Assembly: GCA_905212515.1 (NCBI GenBank)
Contig: CAJMEU010000004.1
Coordinates: forward strand, 1-36,410
From: an uncultured Oscillospiraceae bacterium
GTDB lineage: Bacteria; Bacillota; Clostridia; Oscillospirales; Ruminococcaceae
Direction of reading: 5' to 3'
DNA: 36,410 nucleotides
The notes under the pieces are model-generated. The model was not told the origin of the DNA, made no database searches, and saw nothing but the letters and a program-made list of their open reading frames with translations. Shown piece after piece: positions 22,593-31,820 of this stretch; within the stretch, counting starts at the first letter, position 1; the number at the start of each line of letters is the position of its first letter. Made by a program: the position numbers and the translations under genes.

Positions 22593-24089
22593 ATGAAAAA
22601 GCCCAATCTTGTATTTATTCAAAATGACCATCAAGCATTTTTTAATCACCGGCCCGGCAGCGGCGCGCGGCCCCTGCGGCCCAATTTTGACAAACTGTGC
22701 GCCGAGGGGGCGCGGTTCGACAATGCCTACTGCGTGACGCCCATGTGCGCCCCCGCCCGCCGCACCATGCTGACCGGCCAGTACACCCACCAGCACAAGC
22801 AATATTTCAACTACTGCGACAGCCCCTTCGCCCAGACGTACCTGGAGGTGCTGCGCCAGGGCGGCTATGAAAACTACTATTTCGGCAAATGGCACGCGGG
22901 AAGGACGGACGTACTGCGCCAGAACGCCGATGCCTTTACCTGCGAGGGGTACGGCAACCCCTATACCACGCCTGAGTACGCGGCTTACTGCCGGCGGCTG
23001 GGCATTGAAAAGGCCGTGCACCGGGTGGACTGGGCCTTCACCATGGACCAGTACGAGGAGGCGAACTACTGGCCCAAGCTGAAAACCGGCGCCGACTACC
23101 GCTGCGAGGGCACCTGGTGCGGCGAGCACGCCGTCGGCGAGACCATCACGCCCAAGGAATCCCACGAGGCGTTCTTCCTGGCGGACATGGCCTGCCGCAA
23201 GCTGGAGCAGATCAAACAGGAGGACAACGGCCGGCCCTTTGCCCTGCGGGTGGATTTCTGGGGGCCGCATCAGCCGTTCTTCCCCACGGCCGAGTTCCTG
23301 CGCATGTACGACGAGGTGGAGATCAGCCCCTTCGGCAGCCTGCACGCGGACCTCGACGGCAAGCCGGACCTGTACAACATTGAGTGGACTGTGCCCTTCG
23401 GCGAGGACAACCGCCTGTGCAAGCCCACCAGGCTGAGCGAAGCGCAGTGGGCCATGATTTTGAAGCACGTGTACGCCCACATCACCATGCTGGACGCCGC
23501 GGGGGGCCTGATCGTGGACAAGCTGCGCCGGCTGGGCCTGGATGAAAACACGCTGACCGTTTGGACCACCGACCATGGGGATTCCATCGCCAGCAACGGG
23601 GGCCATTTCGACAAGGGCAGCCACATGTGTGAAGAGGTGATGCGCATCCCCCTGGCCATGCGCCTGGACGGGGTGATCCCCAAAGGGGTGGTGTGCGAAG
23701 AACTGGTGAACACGGTGGACTTCCCGTTGACGCTGCTGGACGCCGCGGGCCTGGCTTTTTCAGAAAAGCGCTGCGGCCGCAGCCTGCTGGACATTTTCCG
23801 CCCCGGTACGCCGGCCTGGCGGCAGGACCTGCTGTGCGAGCACATGGGCCACGGCTACGGCGAAGAGCACGTTTCCAAAATGCTGCGCTGGAAAAATTAC
23901 AAGCTGGTCTACCACCATGAACGGGGGCAGATCAACGAGCTGTACGACCTGGACCGCGACAGCTTCGAGCAGCGCAACCTGTACTACGATCCCGCTTATG
24001 GCGGGGTGAAAACGCTGATGCTGGACAAGCTGCGGGCGCGGCTTTTGGAGACGGACGACGAACTTTCACGCGAACCTTTTATCGAGTGA
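22593..24089 (+). CDS. Type I sulfatase, cytoplasmic, Cys-type
   Basis: A 498-residue formylglycine-dependent sulfatase that hydrolyses a sulfate (or possibly phosphonate) ester. The signature C-A-P-A-R is at residues 52-56, so Cys52 would be converted to formylglycine. The N-terminal metal motif reads FIQNDHQ (Asp12, with His in place of the common second Asp), and TTDHGD around residue 328 supplies further metal ligands. FGKWHAG near residue 100 is also typical. There is no signal peptide, so the substrate must be inside the cell. I used the ATG preceded by AAAGGAGGAAG; the longer frame upstream overlaps the operator region. As a Cys-type enzyme in an anaerobe it needs a radical-SAM maturase (anSME), which is not in the window. 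It heads the operon; the importer ATPase follows after 10 bases. Confidence 0.92.
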   Translation: MKKPNLVFIQNDHQAFFNHRPGSGARPLRPNFDKLCAEGARFDNAYCVTPMCAPARRTMLTGQYTHQHKQYFNYCDSPFAQTYLEVLRQGGYENYYFGKWHAGRTDVLRQNADAFTCEGYGNPYTTPEYAAYCRRLGIEKAVHRVDWAFTMDQYEEANYWPKLKTGADYRCEGTWCGEHAVGETITPKESHEAFFLADMACRKLEQIKQEDNGRPFALRVDFWGPHQPFFPTAEFLRMYDEVEISPFGSLHADLDGKPDLYNIEWTVPFGEDNRLCKPTRLSEAQWAMILKHVYAHITMLDAAGGLIVDKLRRLGLDENTLTVWTTDHGDSIASNGGHFDKGSHMCEEVMRIPLAMRLDGVIPKGVVCEELVNTVDFPLTLLDAAGLAFSEKRCGRSLLDIFRPGTPAWRQDLLCEHMGHGYGEEHVSKMLRWKNYKLVYHHERGQINELYDLDRDSFEQRNLYYDPAYGGVKTLMLDKLRARLLETDDELSREPFIE

Positions 24090-24099
24090 GGGGAAAACG

Positions 24100-25644
24100 G
24101 TGGAAAAGATACTGGAACTGAACAATGTCTGCAAATATTTCGGGGACCTGAAGGCCAACGACGGCATCACCTTTGACGTGGAGGCCGGCGAGGTGCACGC
24201 CATCGTGGGGGAAAACGGCGCGGGGAAAACCACGCTGATGAACGTGATTTACGGCCTGTACCAGCCCGACCGGGGGGAGGTCCTCTTCAAGGGCCGGCCC
24301 GCGAATTTCGCCGGACCCAAGGACGCGCTGGCCGCGGGCATCGGCATGGTGCACCAGCACTTCATGCTGGTGCCCACCCTGACCGTTTTGCAGAACATCA
24401 TTGTGGGCAAGGAGCCCACGCAAAAGGGCGTGATCGATACCGCCCGCGCCCGGCGCCAGGTGCTGGAGATCGCCCGGGATTACCACCTGGACATCGACGT
24501 GGACGCCCGGGTGCGGGATATCTCCGTGGGCATGAAGCAGCGGGTGGAGATCGTGAAGGCGCTGTACCGGGGCGCGGACGTGCTGATTTTGGACGAGCCC
24601 TCGGCGGTGCTGACGCCCCAGGAGATCGAGCAATTGTACGAGATCATCCATATCTTCAAGCGGCAGGGGAAAACGGTGATCTTTATCACCCACAAGCTGG
24701 AGGAGGTGAAAAAGACCGCCGACCGCATCACCGTGCTGCGGCAGGGCAGATACATCGGCACGGTGCGCAACGAAGAGGTGGACACGCTGCAGATTACCAC
24801 CATGATGGTGGGCCACGACGTGGCCGAGAGCGGCAAGAACCGCGAGGCGACCGACACCTCGAAAGACGTGCTGGAGGTGCGGGGGCTGCGCGCCAGGAAC
24901 AAGGACGGCAAGTTCGTGCTGGACGGCGTGGATCTGGCCGTGCACGGCGGCGAGGTGTTCGGCCTGGCAGGCGTGGACGGCAACGGCCAAAGCGAGCTGG
25001 TGGAGGCCATCAGCGGCATGCTGCGCGCCCAGGAGGGGGAGATTTTGCTGGAGGGGCGGCCCGTCACAGGGCTGAACGCGCAGCAGGTGCGCGCCCGGGG
25101 GCTGAGTTATATCCCCGAGGACCGGCACCGCCAGGGCTTGGTGCTGGATTACCCGGTGCAGTACAACCTGATCCTGGGGCTGCACCGGCAGCCGGAATTT
25201 GACCGCCGCGGCTGGCTGGACGAAAAGAACGTGGCGAGGAACGCCGTGGAGCAGACCGAAAAGTACGACATCCGTCCCCGGCGCGGCGACGTGCCCGCCG
25301 CCACCCTGTCCGGCGGCAACCAGCAGAAGATCGTCGTGGCGCGGGAGATGGAGCGGGACGCCCGCCTCATCATCGCCATGCAGCCCACCCGGGGCCTGGA
25401 CGTGGGCGCCATTGAATTTGTGCACCGCACGCTGATGGACGCCCGCAACCAGGGCAAGGGCGTGCTGCTGGTGTCGTTCGAGCTGGACGAGATCTTGGCG
25501 CTGAGCGACAGGATCGGGGTCATGCACAACGGGAAGATCGTGGGCATCCTGGACCGCGCCGAGGCCAACCGCATGACGCTGGGGGTCATGATGCTGTCGG
25601 GAAAAACGTATGAGGAAATGACCAATGAAAAAGAAACTTCATGA
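24100..25644 (+). CDS. BMP-type (nucleoside) ABC importer ATPase, two ABC domains
   Basis: A 514-residue tandem ATPase of the YufO/NupO type that energises BMP-family importers. Domain 1 has Walker A GENGAGKTT near residue 37, the segment MVHQHFMLVPTLTVLQNI typical of the family, and Walker B VLILDEPSAVL near 163. Domain 2 has the degenerate GVDGNGQSE near 290, a signature LSGGNQQK near 405 and IIAMQPTRGLD, where Met-Gln replaces the Asp-Glu of Walker B as is usual in this family. The start is GTG behind GAGGGGAAAA. It overlaps the first permease gene by 20 bases. Known relatives import purine and pyrimidine nucleosides or related compounds. Confidence 0.95.
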   Translation: MEKILELNNVCKYFGDLKANDGITFDVEAGEVHAIVGENGAGKTTLMNVIYGLYQPDRGEVLFKGRPANFAGPKDALAAGIGMVHQHFMLVPTLTVLQNIIVGKEPTQKGVIDTARARRQVLEIARDYHLDIDVDARVRDISVGMKQRVEIVKALYRGADVLILDEPSAVLTPQEIEQLYEIIHIFKRQGKTVIFITHKLEEVKKTADRITVLRQGRYIGTVRNEEVDTLQITTMMVGHDVAESGKNREATDTSKDVLEVRGLRARNKDGKFVLDGVDLAVHGGEVFGLAGVDGNGQSELVEAISGMLRAQEGEILLEGRPVTGLNAQQVRARGLSYIPEDRHRQGLVLDYPVQYNLILGLHRQPEFDRRGWLDEKNVARNAVEQTEKYDIRPRRGDVPAATLSGGNQQKIVVAREMERDARLIIAMQPTRGLDVGAIEFVHRTLMDARNQGKGVLLVSFELDEILALSDRIGVMHNGKIVGILDRAEANRMTLGVMMLSGKTYEEMTNEKETS

Positions 25645-26686
25645 GCTGGGCAAGGAGCTTGCCTTCCCGCTGGCGGCCGTGGCCGCGGCGTTCATCCTGG
25701 GCGGGCTGCTGATGCTGATGATCGGCGTGAACCCGCTGGCGGCCTACAAGGCCCTGCTGGACGGGGCGTTCGGCAGCCTGAAGGCCATCTCGGGGACCAT
25801 CGACAAGTCCGTGCCGCTGATCTTCACCGGCCTGGCGCTGGCCTTCGGCTTCAAATGCCAGGTGTTCAACATGGGCGCCGAGGGGCAGCTGCTGTTCGGC
25901 GGCCTGGCGGCCGCGCTGATCGGCCGGTATGTGACGGGCCTGCCCGCAGTGCTGCACCTGCCCCTCACCATCCTGGGCGGCCTGGCGGCGGGCGGCCTGT
26001 GGGCTTTGCCCCCGGCGCTGCTGAAGGTGCGCCGGGGCGTCAACGAGGTCATCGGCACCATCATGATGAACAACATCGGCGCTTTGGCGGTGTCCTATTT
26101 CATCATGGGCGTGTTCAAGGCGCCGGGCGAGCTGAACGCCACCGAGCCCATCCAGCCCACGGCCGCCATCGGCGCGCTGCAGGTGGGCGGCGTCACCCTC
26201 AGCTATTCGTTCCTGCTTGCGCTGGCGGCCTGCGTGGGCGTGTACCTGTTCCTCAACAAAACCACCATGGGCTATGAGATCAAGGCCGTGGGCCTGAACC
26301 GCGACGCGGCGGAATACGCGGGCATCAACGCGAACAAAAGCATTTTGCTGGTGTTCATCATCAGCGGCATGCTGGCAAGCCTGGCGGGCATCACGGAGAT
26401 CACGGGCAATTACATGCGCATTTACGACGGCTTCTCCCCGGGCTACGGGGCGGACGGCATCTCCATCGCCCTGCTGGCCAACTGCAACCCCTTCGGCGTG
26501 ATCCTCAGTTCGCTTTTGTTCGGCGCACTGCGCTACGGTGCCACCATGATGCAGGCCAAGGTGGGCGTGTCCAAGGAGATTGTGGTGGCCATCCAGGCGA
26601 TGATCGTGCTGCTGGTGGCCAGTGAAAAGATCTTCAAGCTGATGCTGGCCCGCCGCGAACAAAAGAGGAGGTGCGCGCAGCCATGA
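25625..26686 (+). CDS. BMP-type ABC importer permease 1 (YufP/NupP-like)
   Basis: A 353-residue permease with about ten hydrophobic segments. Family hallmarks are FKCQVFNMGAEGQLLFGG near residue 75, RRGVNEVIGTIMMNNIG near 137 and the C-terminal GADGISIALLANCNPFG segment. It forms a heterodimeric channel with the following permease. Its start lies inside the ATPase gene, and its stop overlaps the next ATG by 4 bases. The two overlaps point to a co-translated complex. Confidence 0.94.
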   Translation: MKKKLHELGKELAFPLAAVAAAFILGGLLMLMIGVNPLAAYKALLDGAFGSLKAISGTIDKSVPLIFTGLALAFGFKCQVFNMGAEGQLLFGGLAAALIGRYVTGLPAVLHLPLTILGGLAAGGLWALPPALLKVRRGVNEVIGTIMMNNIGALAVSYFIMGVFKAPGELNATEPIQPTAAIGALQVGGVTLSYSFLLALAACVGVYLFLNKTTMGYEIKAVGLNRDAAEYAGINANKSILLVFIISGMLASLAGITEITGNYMRIYDGFSPGYGADGISIALLANCNPFGVILSSLLFGALRYGATMMQAKVGVSKEIVVAIQAMIVLLVASEKIFKLMLARREQKRRCAQP

Positions 26687-27639
26687 GTTTTCTGCTCAAT
26701 CTTCTGATCGTCACCCTGCGCAAAAGCGCGCCGCTGGTCCTGGCCGCCATGGGCGGCCTGGTGGGCGACAAGGCGGGCGTTTTGAACATCGGCATGGAGG
26801 GCATGATGCTGGGCGGCGCGTTTTTCGGCATGGTGGGCTCTTACCTGACGGGCAGCCCCTGGGTGGGGATGCTGTTCGGCGTCGGGGCCGGCATCCTCTT
26901 CGCCATGATCCACGCCTTCATCGCCATCACCTGCGGCGGCAACCAAACCGTCAGCGGCATCGGCCTGAACCTCTTTGCCACCGGCATCACCACCTTTGGC
27001 CTGCGGGCCATTTTCGGCCGCTCGGGCAGTTCGGACCCGGTGGCCAACCTGCCCCGCACGGACTGGCTGGCGGGCGTGCCCAAAATCGGCCCCACGCTGG
27101 CCTCTCTCTCGCCCTACGTGTACCTCAGCTTCCTTGTGGTGTTCGCGGTGTGGTTCGTGGTGTATAAAACGCCCATGGGCCTACGCCTGAGCCTGACCGG
27201 CGAAAACCCCAGGGCGGCGGAGACGGCGGGCATCGACGTGTGGAAAACCCGCTACCTGGCCATGGCGGTGTGCGGGGCGCTGTGCGGCATCGGCGGGGCG
27301 TATCTGTCCGTGGGGCAGATGAACGTGTTCCAGGAATCCATGGTGTCCGGCCGGGGCTTTTTGGCCATGGCGGCCATCATCATGGGCAAATGGACGCCGC
27401 TGGGGTCCATGGGGGCGGCGCTGTTCTTCGGCTTTTTCGACGCGCTGCAGACCCAGCTGCAGCTGTTCCAGGGGATCGCCCTGCCCTCGGAATTTATCCG
27501 TATGCTGCCCTACCTGATGTGCCTGGTGGCGCTGGCCGGCTTTGTGGGCCGGTCTGAACAGCCCGCCTCCCGCGGGCTGCCCTACATGAAACCCCGCAAG
27601 GCGAAACCCAAAAAACGACTGACCGAAACAAACCGATGA
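26683..27639 (+). CDS. BMP-type ABC importer permease 2 (YufQ/NupQ-like)
   Basis: A 318-residue permease, partner of the preceding one. Typical segments are DKAGVLNIGMEGMMLGGAF near residue 30 and NQTVSGIGLNLFATGITTF near 90, with GENPRAAETAGIDVWKTRY in the cytoplasmic coupling region. I chose the ATG that overlaps the upstream stop (ATGA), twelve bases after GAGGAGG; a GTG directly at that site, four codons earlier, is less likely. A basic tail (KPRKAKPKKRL) ends the protein. The lipoprotein gene follows after 22 bases. Confidence 0.94.
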   Translation: MSFLLNLLIVTLRKSAPLVLAAMGGLVGDKAGVLNIGMEGMMLGGAFFGMVGSYLTGSPWVGMLFGVGAGILFAMIHAFIAITCGGNQTVSGIGLNLFATGITTFGLRAIFGRSGSSDPVANLPRTDWLAGVPKIGPTLASLSPYVYLSFLVVFAVWFVVYKTPMGLRLSLTGENPRAAETAGIDVWKTRYLAMAVCGALCGIGGAYLSVGQMNVFQESMVSGRGFLAMAAIIMGKWTPLGSMGAALFFGFFDALQTQLQLFQGIALPSEFIRMLPYLMCLVALAGFVGRSEQPASRGLPYMKPRKAKPKKRLTETNR

Positions 27640-27661
27640 GTCAAGAAAAGGAGAATCGATC

Positions 27662-28753
27662 ATGAAAAAGGCATTGGCATTCATCCTGGCGGGCCTGCTG
27701 GCCCTCTCCCTGATCGCCTGCGGCGGCGCGCCGCAGAGCACCGGCGGCAGTACAAGCGGCGGTCCCGCGTCCCAAAGCGCGGCCCCGGCCGCGCCGGCGG
27801 CCAAGGACATCACCATCGGGCTGGTCACCGACATCGGCGGCTTTGGCGACAAGGGCTACAACGACGCCTCCCTGGAGGGCCTTAAAAAAGCCCAGGAGGA
27901 GTTCGGCATCGAGCTGATCACCATCGAATCCCAGGCGGTGTCCGATTACGTGACCAACGTGGAGACCCTGTCCGAGGCGGGGTGCCTGATGGTCATCACC
28001 ACGGGCACGGCGCTGTCCGAGGCCGTGGCCTCCGTGGCGCCCAAGTACCCGGACGTGCACTATGTGGTCCTGGAGGGCACGGTGGAAGGCGTGGACAACG
28101 TGGCCTCCACCGTCAGCCGGGAACAGGAGGGCGGTTTTTTGCTGGGCTATCTGGCGGCCAGCCTGACCGAAGGGGACAAGCTGGGCTTTATCGCGGCCAT
28201 CGAGGGGCCGGCCTTCGAGCGCTTTGAGACCGGCTACCGCGCCGGCGCCATGACGAAAAACCCGGACATCGAGGTGCTCAGCTCCACCATCGGCAACTTT
28301 ACGGATGTGGGCGCCGGGTACGACACGGCGGTGTCCATGTACTCCATGGGCGCCGATTACATCGCGCCGGTGGCGGGCGGCGTGAACCAGGGCGTGTTCC
28401 AGGCCGCGGCCGACAACGGCAAGCTGGTGTTCGGCGCGGCCACGGGGCAGTTCGATTCCGCGCCGGAGAACATCATCGCCTCCCAGGTCAAGCTGGTGAA
28501 CAACCAGGTATACTATCTGGTCAGCCAGGCGGTGGCGGGCCAGCTGCCCGCGGCCGGACTGTATTACAGCGGCATCAAGGAGGGGCTGGTGGACGTGCTG
28601 TACAACCCCCAGCCCACCGAACAGATGCAGCAGCTGCTGACCGACGAGCTGAAGGAGGAGATCGCCTCCCTGCGCCAGCGGATCGTGGACGGGGACATCA
28701 CCGTGCCCGAGACGCTGGAGGAACTGGAGAGCTTCACCCCGCCGGCCGTGTAA
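27662..28753 (+). CDS. BMP-family substrate-binding lipoprotein
   Basis: A 363-residue extracellular receptor of the BMP/PnrA/Med family for the adjacent importer. The signal peptide KKALAFILAGLLALSLIAC ends with a lipobox whose Cys is residue 20, followed by a Gly/Ser/Ala linker. The mature fold starts IGLVTDIGGFGDKGYNDAS, the hallmark of the family. AAGGAGAA precedes the ATG. Characterised relatives bind nucleosides or nucleoside-like autoinducers, which fits the nucleoside phosphorylase downstream. It is encoded last among the transporter genes, immediately before the regulator. Confidence 0.95.
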   Translation: MKKALAFILAGLLALSLIACGGAPQSTGGSTSGGPASQSAAPAAPAAKDITIGLVTDIGGFGDKGYNDASLEGLKKAQEEFGIELITIESQAVSDYVTNVETLSEAGCLMVITTGTALSEAVASVAPKYPDVHYVVLEGTVEGVDNVASTVSREQEGGFLLGYLAASLTEGDKLGFIAAIEGPAFERFETGYRAGAMTKNPDIEVLSSTIGNFTDVGAGYDTAVSMYSMGADYIAPVAGGVNQGVFQAAADNGKLVFGAATGQFDSAPENIIASQVKLVNNQVYYLVSQAVAGQLPAAGLYYSGIKEGLVDVLYNPQPTEQMQQLLTDELKEEIASLRQRIVDGDITVPETLEELESFTPPAV

Positions 28754-28787
28754 ACGCCCGCCCATGGAAAGGAAACGAGAGGATATT

Positions 28788-29516
28788 ATGTACAGCCCGC
28801 CCATCCCCCTTTATTACACCATCAAGGAAGATATCATCGAGCAGATCGACAATGAGGAATACAGGCCCGGCGAGGCTATTGCCTCGGAAAAAGTGCTGAT
28901 GGAAAAGTACGGCGTAAGCCGCACCACGGTGCGCCGTGCCATCGAGCTGCTGGTGAACGACGGCTATTTGTACATCATCCGCCGCAAAGGCACCTTTCTG
29001 AAGGGAAAAAAATACGCGCAGTCGGTCACCAACTTTTCCAGCTGCACGGAAATGCTGCGGGAAATGCACATCAAACCCTTTGTGGAGGTGCTGAAAAACG
29101 AGGTGTGCGCCCCCATGCAAAGCATCCGCAGCAAGCTGGGGCTGGCGGAGGGGGAGCGGGTGTTCCACCTGGAGCGCCTCAACTCCGTGGAGAATATCCC
29201 CATCAACTACACCCGCACCTTCCTGCCCTACAAGTATCTTGCGGGCATCGAGGAGTATGATTTCTCCGTACTTTCCCTGTATGAGATCATGCGGGATGTG
29301 TACGGCATCGAGATCGGCGAGGCGGACAGGACGGTGGAAGCCGTCCTGCCGCCCAAGGGTGTGGCGGAGATCCTGGGGGTAACCCAGGAGACGCCGGTGC
29401 TGAAATTCAACGCCGTCGTGTACGGCAAACGCCAGGACAGCCGGCTGTGCATCGAGGCCTACAAGACCTATTTCCGCACGGACCGCATCAAATTCATCAT
29501 CAATTCCAAACAGTAA
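28788..29516 (+). CDS. GntR-family regulator, HutC/UTRA type
   Basis: A 242-residue regulator with an N-terminal winged helix (PLYYTIKEDIIEQIDNEEY, then KYGVSRTTVRRAIELLVNDGYL with the recognition helix near residue 50). The C-terminal UTRA ligand domain starts at about residue 75 and contains RLNSVENIPINYTRTFLP. I use the ATG after GAGAGGA; an ATG eight codons upstream lacks a site. HutC-type regulators usually sense a pathway metabolite such as a sugar phosphate. It is embedded in the operon and probably controls the promoter at 22508, where a GTCATGAC palindrome covers the expected start. Confidence 0.94.
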   Translation: MYSPPIPLYYTIKEDIIEQIDNEEYRPGEAIASEKVLMEKYGVSRTTVRRAIELLVNDGYLYIIRRKGTFLKGKKYAQSVTNFSSCTEMLREMHIKPFVEVLKNEVCAPMQSIRSKLGLAEGERVFHLERLNSVENIPINYTRTFLPYKYLAGIEEYDFSVLSLYEIMRDVYGIEIGEADRTVEAVLPPKGVAEILGVTQETPVLKFNAVVYGKRQDSRLCIEAYKTYFRTDRIKFIINSKQ

Positions 29517-29529
29517 GGGAGGGGCAGCT

Positions 29530-30117
29530 ATGGACTTGCGGGCGGGAAAAACGGCCTTTATCACCATTGACATGCTGTACGATTTTGCCGATCCGGGCGG
29601 GGCGGTGTTCTACCCGCAGAACCGGGAGATCCTGCCCCGGGTGCTGGACGCCCTGCATACGGCGCGGCAAAGCGGGCTGCTGGTGCTGTTCGCCCAGCAT
29701 TACCACCGCCGGTATGTGTTCGACAGGGAGCTTGTGTCCGGCCGGCGGCCCAACTGCCTGGAAGGGACGGGCGGCGAAGCCTTGCTGCCCGAGCTTGACT
29801 GGGACCCAAAAACCGAGTACGTGGTGCGCAAACGCCGGTATAACGCCTTCACGGGCACGGACCTGGACCTGATCCTGCGCGAAAACGGCATCGCCAACCT
29901 GGTGCTGGTGGGCACCAAGACCAACTGCTGTATCCGCGCCACGGTGGAGGGCGCGTACCATCTGGACTACAACGCCGTGGTTATCCGGGACTGCGTGGCC
30001 ACCAACAGCGACACCGTGAATGAGGTGCACCTGGCCGATATCGGCAAATATCTGGGCAGGGTGATCACCCTGGACGAATTCAAACAAATGACAGAGATGG
30101 GAGAACTGCATGGATAA
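29530..30117 (+). CDS. Cysteine hydrolase, isochorismatase/nicotinamidase family
   Basis: A 195-residue hydrolase with the family triad visible: Asp14 in FITIDMLYDF, Lys101 in VRKRRYNAF and Cys134 in KTNCCIRATVEGAYH. The family hydrolyses amides and ureides such as nicotinamide, N-carbamoyl amides and ureidoacrylate, or vinyl ethers. A GGGAGGGGC site precedes the ATG. Its 3' end overlaps the kinase gene by 8 bases. In a nucleoside-like catabolic operon it may act on an amide or ring-opened base portion of the substrate; this is inferred from context, since no specificity residues are diagnostic. Confidence 0.9.
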   Translation: MDLRAGKTAFITIDMLYDFADPGGAVFYPQNREILPRVLDALHTARQSGLLVLFAQHYHRRYVFDRELVSGRRPNCLEGTGGEALLPELDWDPKTEYVVRKRRYNAFTGTDLDLILRENGIANLVLVGTKTNCCIRATVEGAYHLDYNAVVIRDCVATNSDTVNEVHLADIGKYLGRVITLDEFKQMTEMGELHG

Positions 30118-31054
30118 GCCAATCATCATCGGCGCGGCCGGCTACCCCAGCATCGATCGTATCCTCCGCCTGGGCGCCCCGGTGGAGGTGGGCAAAACCT
30201 CCGTGATCGCCAACGACGATTACAATACGCCCTCCTACGGCGGGTGCTGTGTCAACATCTGCTACGTGCTGGCGAAGCTGGGTGTGGAGACCATGCCCTT
30301 CATGAACGTGGGCGAGGATTTTTCCTCCAGCGGCTACCGGGCCTTTTTGCAGGTGCCGCGCCTGTCCCTGGCGGCCACCAAGGTGGTGCCGGGCGTGAAC
30401 ACCTCGGCCAGCGTACTGCTGGAGGACCCCGGCGGGGACCATGTCACGCTGTTCTACGAGGGCGCCATGCGGGGGGGCCTGTCCGTATTTGACCGGGAGG
30501 ACGCGGTGGAGATAATCGACCTGGGCGTGGTCACCGTGGGCAGCCTGGACTACAACATGGGGTTTCTGCACGCCCTGCTGGAACAGGGCAAGGAGGCCGC
30601 CTTCTCCATGAAGTTCGACCCCCACGCCTTCCCCGAAGCGCAGCTGCGGGAATTCCTGCGCAGCTCGGCCTACATTTTTATGAACGAGAGCGAGGCGGCC
30701 AACATCTGCCGGTTACTGGGCTGGCAAAACGTGGAGCGGCTGTTCCAAACCGGCCGGCAGAAGTGCGTGGTGGTGACGAAGGGCAAAGAGGGGTGCGAAG
30801 TTTTTTCAAGGGACGGCGGGCGCATCCGCGGCCTGGCCGTGGGCCCGGCCAAGGAGCGCCGCACGGCCGACCATGCCGGTGTGGGCGATGCCTTTGTGGC
30901 GGGCTTCCTCTACGGCGTGACACAGGGGGCGGATTATGTCCGCTGCGCGCAGCTGGGCGCGGCGACGGCGTCCTTCGTGCTGGAGCAGAAGGGCTGTCTG
31001 AACGGCGCGCCCACGCTGGAACAAGTACTGGCAAGAGAGAGAGAGAATTACTGA
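30110..31054 (+). CDS. PfkB-family (ribokinase-like) carbohydrate kinase
   Basis: A 314-residue PfkB kinase. Signature 1 region is YGGCCVNICYVLAKLG near residue 43, a cysteine-rich variant of GG-x-x-x-N. Signature 2 is HAGVGDAFVAGFLYG with catalytic Asp260, where GVGD replaces the usual GAGD. No PfkB subgroup (ribokinase, adenosine kinase, 1-phosphofructokinase) matches clearly by eye. It overlaps the hydrolase gene and is followed one base later by the nucleoside phosphorylase gene, so the likely substrate is the sugar or sugar 1-phosphate released from the nucleoside. A ribose-1-phosphate-kinase-like reaction giving a 1,5-bisphosphate is one possibility; direct phosphorylation of the nucleoside is another. 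Confidence 0.88.
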   Translation: MDKPIIIGAAGYPSIDRILRLGAPVEVGKTSVIANDDYNTPSYGGCCVNICYVLAKLGVETMPFMNVGEDFSSSGYRAFLQVPRLSLAATKVVPGVNTSASVLLEDPGGDHVTLFYEGAMRGGLSVFDREDAVEIIDLGVVTVGSLDYNMGFLHALLEQGKEAAFSMKFDPHAFPEAQLREFLRSSAYIFMNESEAANICRLLGWQNVERLFQTGRQKCVVVTKGKEGCEVFSRDGGRIRGLAVGPAKERRTADHAGVGDAFVAGFLYGVTQGADYVRCAQLGAATASFVLEQKGCLNGAPTLEQVLARERENY

Positions 31055-31055
31055 A

Positions 31056-31820
31056 ATGGCGACATTATATTTGAAAGGCGCACCGGAGACGGTGGCCAAA
31101 TACGTGGTGTTTTCCGGAGACCCGCAGCGCGTGGAACAGATCATCGGCTTTCTGTCCGGGGTGCGCAAGGTGGCCGTCTCGCGGGAGTTTTTCACCTACA
31201 CCGGCCTGTACGAGGGGCTGCCGGTCACCGTCACCTCCACGGGCATCGGCGCGCCGTCCGCAGCCATCGCCCTGGAGGAGATGTACGCCTGCGGCATGAA
31301 GGCGGCCGTGCGGCTGGGCACGGTGATGGGCCTGCAGGAGGGGATGCTTGGCAAGTTCGTAATCCCGGTGGGCGCGGTGCGCGACGACGGGACCACGGGC
31401 ACCTACGTCCCGCAAAGCTACCCGGCCGTGGCGGACATGGGGCTGGTGGCGGCCATGAACCGCAGCGCGGCCCGCTCGGGCCGGGGGTACATCAACGGCA
31501 TCGTGGCCAGCTGCGACGGCTTTTACTCCCAGATGAAGGACGGCGCCCTGGCGCGGCGGCTGGGCCTGGATGTGGACGGGAAGATCGAGGCCTACCGCAA
31601 AGCGGGCGTGGCCGGCATCGACATGGAGACCTCCACTGTGCTGACCCTGGGCCGGCTGATGGGCATCAGCGCCTGTACGGTCACTTTGACCACCGTTTCG
31701 GAGAAGGTGTCCAGCGAACTGGAACAGAAAGACCGGGGCCAGGCGGAAAAGGTGGACCTGGTGCGGGTGGTGCTGGACGGCCTGAAACTGTTTGACGAAA
31801 GGGAGGGGAACGAAGGATGA
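31056..31820 (+). CDS. Nucleoside phosphorylase (uridine phosphorylase / PNP family)
   Basis: A 254-residue phosphorylase of the NP-I (UdP/DeoD) family that splits the N-glycosidic bond of a nucleoside with phosphate. Phosphate-binding residues are in place: GDPQR at 21-25 and RLGT at 86-89. STGIGAPSA near residue 61 is typical, and MET at 190-192 supplies the ribose-binding Glu191. The segment ASCDGFYSQMKDG corresponds to ASSDTFYPGQER of uridine phosphorylase, but the Gln/Arg pair that recognises uracil is not clearly kept, so the base may differ from uracil. Tight spacing to the kinase before and the BtpA gene after (4-base overlap) makes this the core of the pathway. Confidence 0.92.
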   Translation: MATLYLKGAPETVAKYVVFSGDPQRVEQIIGFLSGVRKVAVSREFFTYTGLYEGLPVTVTSTGIGAPSAAIALEEMYACGMKAAVRLGTVMGLQEGMLGKFVIPVGAVRDDGTTGTYVPQSYPAVADMGLVAAMNRSAARSGRGYINGIVASCDGFYSQMKDGALARRLGLDVDGKIEAYRKAGVAGIDMETSTVLTLGRLMGISACTVTLTTVSEKVSSELEQKDRGQAEKVDLVRVVLDGLKLFDEREGNEG

